A stretch of DNA of 64,000 nucleotides, taken from Dermacentor variabilis (lineage: Eukaryota; Arthropoda; Arachnida; Ixodida; Ixodidae). Under the pieces are notes generated by a model. It worked only from the letters and a program-made list of their open reading frames with translations. It was not told where the DNA came from and made no database searches. The stretch spans positions 27,899,589 through 27,963,588 of the forward strand of contig NW_027460291.1 in assembly GCF_050947875.1 (NCBI RefSeq), read 5' to 3'. The translations under genes were made by a program, and so were the position numbers. Numbering within the stretch: the first letter of the stretch is position 1; each line of letters begins with the position of its first letter. Of the stretch, positions 62,092-64,000 are shown one piece after another.

Positions 62092-63010
62092 TTATGATTG
62101 TAGCTGATTGCGGTTTTGAGCACTGCGCGTCCGCATGCTGATGTGTTCTTCGTTTTTTTTACAGTCTACGATATCGTTTGAGTCGTTGTCCCAGGAGAAA
62201 AGACGGCCATCAATGCGGACTTTGTCGTAGACTAGAAATACCTTTTCCTTGCGATCACGGTTTCCTTTAGTTTTTTGCCACAACTTCTTTCTTACTTCCC
62301 GGATAGGTCGTGAAAAATCTTCGCCGATTGAATAGCCGGACCCTTTTAGCCTAGAACATCGTTTTAGAATAGTCGCTTTGTCACGGTGATCAAGCAACTT
62401 CAGAATTATGGGTCTGCTTTTATCGTCTTCGTTGTTCGGCTTTCGGTTTCCGAGGCGATGGATTCTTTCAATGGCTGGGGAATTAAAGTCTAGCACTTCC
62501 CCGAAAACTTTCGTAGAAACTGTTTCGTGCAGAATTTCTGGGGTTTCGCCTTGTTCCTCTTTTACGCCATAAATGATGAGGTCAGATCGCCGACTTCTAT
62601 TTTCTAGTTCATCGATTTTCTTTCGCGTGAAGGCAAGGTCACCTTCAAGATCACTTATCCTTTTCAGACAGTCGGAAACCTGTTTTTCAAGCATTGTGAT
62701 TTTTTCTAGCTTTTTATCCATGGCTTCTAACTTTGGTCATAGTATCAGCCTTGCCCATTTTTATTTCCTGAATGTCCTCGTATATAAGTTTTAGCTGATC
62801 TGCTACAGAGGGACCGGGGTTTGTCTCGATGTCACCACTAAGCAGGAGCAATGACCCGACATAGGTACCTATGCTACTAAACGTTTCAATCAATGAGTGA
62901 ATGGACCGTAGGCACGGCAGCAACAGCAAGAAAACGTTGTCACTGCGGTATGATTTTCCGCAGTATTTTCTCACCTGAATGAACAAGAGAAATGGGTTTG
63001 AGCACTTCAT
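62092..63010 (-). pseudogene. CR1-like ORF1 with 2A-like leader and L1-type RNA-binding domain, one frameshift
   Basis: ORF1 proteins bind element RNA as chaperones. From the ATG at 63010 the frame encodes a hydrophobic leader (NPFLLFIQ, later VFLLLLPCL and SLLLLSG), then DIETNPGP, a 2A-like motif, and a linker up to about 62730. A one-base insertion near 62729 then moves the reading to the frame that continues to TAA at 62092-62094. That part has a coiled coil (KITMLEKQVSDCLKRISDLE), the L1 ORF1p-like signature LENRSRRSDLIIYGVKEE and an RRM/C-terminal-like region (RPIILKLLDHRDKATILKRC). Total length is about 305 residues. The same frame also runs upstream to an ATG at 63304 inside the outer 5' monomer. 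As it stands, the ORF would end soon after the 2A motif. Confidence 0.85.
62810..62833 (-). other. 2A-like ribosome-skipping motif
   Basis: Codons read DIETNPGP, matching the D(V/I)ExNPGP consensus, preceded by the Leu-rich GSLLLLSG typical of active 2A peptides. 2A sequences make the ribosome skip the Gly-Pro bond and release an upstream peptide. They are known in ORF1 leaders of some non-LTR retrotransposons. Activity here is inferred, not shown. Confidence 0.85.
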
Positions 63011-63060
63011 CTTGGCGTTGCCGCCGTGCCCACTGCCAGCCGATCGCCAAGAAGCTCCTT
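62974..63060 (-). repeat. 5' monomer, inner copy (CR1-like LINE)
   Basis: These 87 bp are repeated at 63268-63354 with a 294-bp offset and one mismatch seen (GCGTTG versus GCATTG). The copy contains the likely ORF1 start (ATG, 63010-63008) and, on its 3' edge, CAGGTGAGA, which resembles a splice donor and is not shared by the outer copy. Confidence 0.92.
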
Positions 63061-63065
63061 TTATA
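63059..63065 (-). promoter_or_regulatory. TATA-like box in the 5' region of the CR1-like LINE
   Basis: The minus strand reads CCATATAAAAGGAGC just upstream of the inner 5' monomer. If used, transcription would start about 25-30 bases downstream, inside the inner monomer and before the ORF1 ATG at 63010. The outer monomer begins within the equivalent of this box at the satellite junction, so only the inner copy keeps it. Confidence 0.45.
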
Positions 63066-63267
63066 TGGAAGGGTCTCGATGACGTTTGGCCTGTCGGTTC
63101 CGTGAAAGGCATAGTCATGCAGCGAGGAACTTCGTTATCGGCGTGGACGAGTAGGGGCAGGTGCGTCGCCGACAGCAGTATCGGCGCGCAGTAGGCCAGG
63201 TTGGAGGGTTGGTGCGCATGGCATCCCGGACCAAGCGTTGTCGTCATGGGCAGCAAGCCGAGCATTC

Positions 63268-63354
63268 CCTGAATGAACAAGAGAAATGGGTTTGAGCACT
63301 TCATCTTGGCATTGCCGCCGTGCCCACTGCCAGCCGATCGCCAAGAAGCTCCTT
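63268..63354 (-). repeat. 5' monomer, outer copy (CR1-like LINE)
   Basis: This direct repeat of 62974-63060 abuts the satellite at 63354/63355. The 207 bp between the two copies, with the repeat, make one 294-bp unit, so the 5' end is built from about 1.3 tandem monomers. Confidence 0.92.
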
Positions 63355-64000
63355 AGTGCAATACTGGGCGCACCCGCGACGGAGGCGAAGCAGGCGTTGA
63401 GCGCTCCGCATACCTGCTCCATCCAAAGGTACTGCAATGCCGGGTCGACACGCGGTGGAGGTGAACAAGGGTTAAGCACTCCCCATACGTGGGCCCACCC
63501 CTAAGATAGTGCAATGCTGCGCCCACCCGCGATGGAGGTGAAGCAGGCGTTGAGCGCTCCGCATACGTGGGGTCATCCAAAGGTAGTGCAATGCCGGGTC
63601 GACACGCGGCGGAGAGGAAGCAGGCGTTGACCGCTCCCCATACGTGGGCCGGTACCGAAGATAGTGCAATACTGGGCCCACCCGCGGTGGCAGATATGCA
63701 GGCGTTGAGCGCTCCGCATACGTGGTCCATCCAAAGGTACTGCAATGCCGGGTCGACACGCGGTGGAGGTGAAGAAGCGTTAAGCACTCCCCATACGTCG
63801 GCCGATCCCGAAGATAGTGCAACACTGGGGCCACAGGCGGTAGAGGTAAAGCAAGCGTTGAGCGCTCCGCATACGTGGGTCCATCCAAAGGTAGTGCGAT
63901 GCCGGGCCGACACGCAGTGGAGGTAAACAGGCGTCAAGCACTTCCCATACGTGCCCCATCCCTAAGATAGTTCTAAACTGGGCCCACCCGCGGCGGAGAT
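63355..64000. repeat. Satellite array, right block, continues past the window
   Basis: A- and B-type monomers resume at AGTGCAATACTGGGCGC, the exact continuation of the monomer broken at 59120. Variants (GACGGAGGCGAAGC, CATACCTGCTCCATCC) match those at 54.9 and 56.7 kb, so the block belongs to the same diverged domain. The array is open at the window end. Confidence 0.95.

Larger units (their letters stand above)
59121..63354 (-). mobile_element. CR1-like non-LTR retrotransposon, apparently full length
   Basis: This 4234-bp element on the minus strand contains a duplicated 5' region, ORF1, ORF2, a short 3' UTR with a hairpin and an A/T-rich tail (complement of TTGTTTATTTTTTATTTATT at 59121-59140). 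Satellite sequence joins it on both sides: CGCCAAGAT on the left and AGTGCAATACTGG on the right, which together form a normal monomer. No target duplication is seen. Lack of a duplication and the 3' hairpin fit CR1/L2-type elements. ORF2 is open and ORF1 has one frameshift, so the insertion is young compared with the Gypsy copy. Confidence 0.9.

Noticed and set aside
3381..64000. CRISPR-like array
   Set aside because: Repeats are contiguous 77-78 bp monomers with no unique spacers, no leader and no cas genes, in a eukaryotic setting.

Overview
This window looks like repeat-rich heterochromatin from an arthropod nuclear genome, most plausibly a hard tick. That assignment is an inference from the style of the transposons: an RTE/BovB-like LINE ending in a GAT tail, a Ty3/Gypsy element, and a CR1-like LINE with a 3' hairpin and A/T-rich tail. 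I see no host protein-coding gene, no tRNA or rRNA gene and no CRISPR array.

Layout: 1-1300 is unassigned. 1300-2262 is a decayed RTE fragment (endonuclease and linker, no RT). 2263-3380 is unassigned. From 3381 to the end of the window the ground sequence is one GC-rich satellite of about 77-78 bp monomers (about 45 kb in total). It is interrupted by three insertions: a 5'-truncated RTE LINE (5494-7602, + strand, 12-bp target duplication), a Ty3/Gypsy LTR element (10113-19057, + strand, 4-bp duplication ATAT), and an apparently full-length CR1-like LINE (59121-63354, - strand, no target duplication). Removing each insertion restores an in-register satellite monomer, so the array is older than all three. 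The Gypsy 5' LTR is itself split by a 3.2-kb non-autonomous DNA transposon (10423-13586) with CCC...GGG ends and a TTAA at one edge. This gives three nested layers.

The satellite has higher-order structure. From about 23.7 to 33.2 kb there are three nearly identical tandem copies of a 3169-bp unit. From about 33.4 to 50 kb there are diverged copies of a 5.3-5.7 kb unit whose lengths differ by whole numbers of monomers. The flanks (3.4-10 kb, 19-23 kb, 50-59 kb) are more diverged, and all three transposons sit there rather than in the homogenised core. Long open frames on both strands of the satellite are a by-product of a repeat length near 78 (3 x 26) and are not treated as genes.

Transposon coding state: the RTE RT frame is open except for a frameshift near its 5' end. 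Gypsy gag is intact, but pol carries two in-frame stops. The CR1-like ORF2 is open throughout, while ORF1 has one single-base frameshift. The most notable protein-level feature is a 2A-like ribosome-skipping motif (DIETNPGP) near the N terminus of the CR1-like ORF1, behind a hydrophobic leader. Its mRNA would start in a duplicated, TATA-containing 5' monomer.
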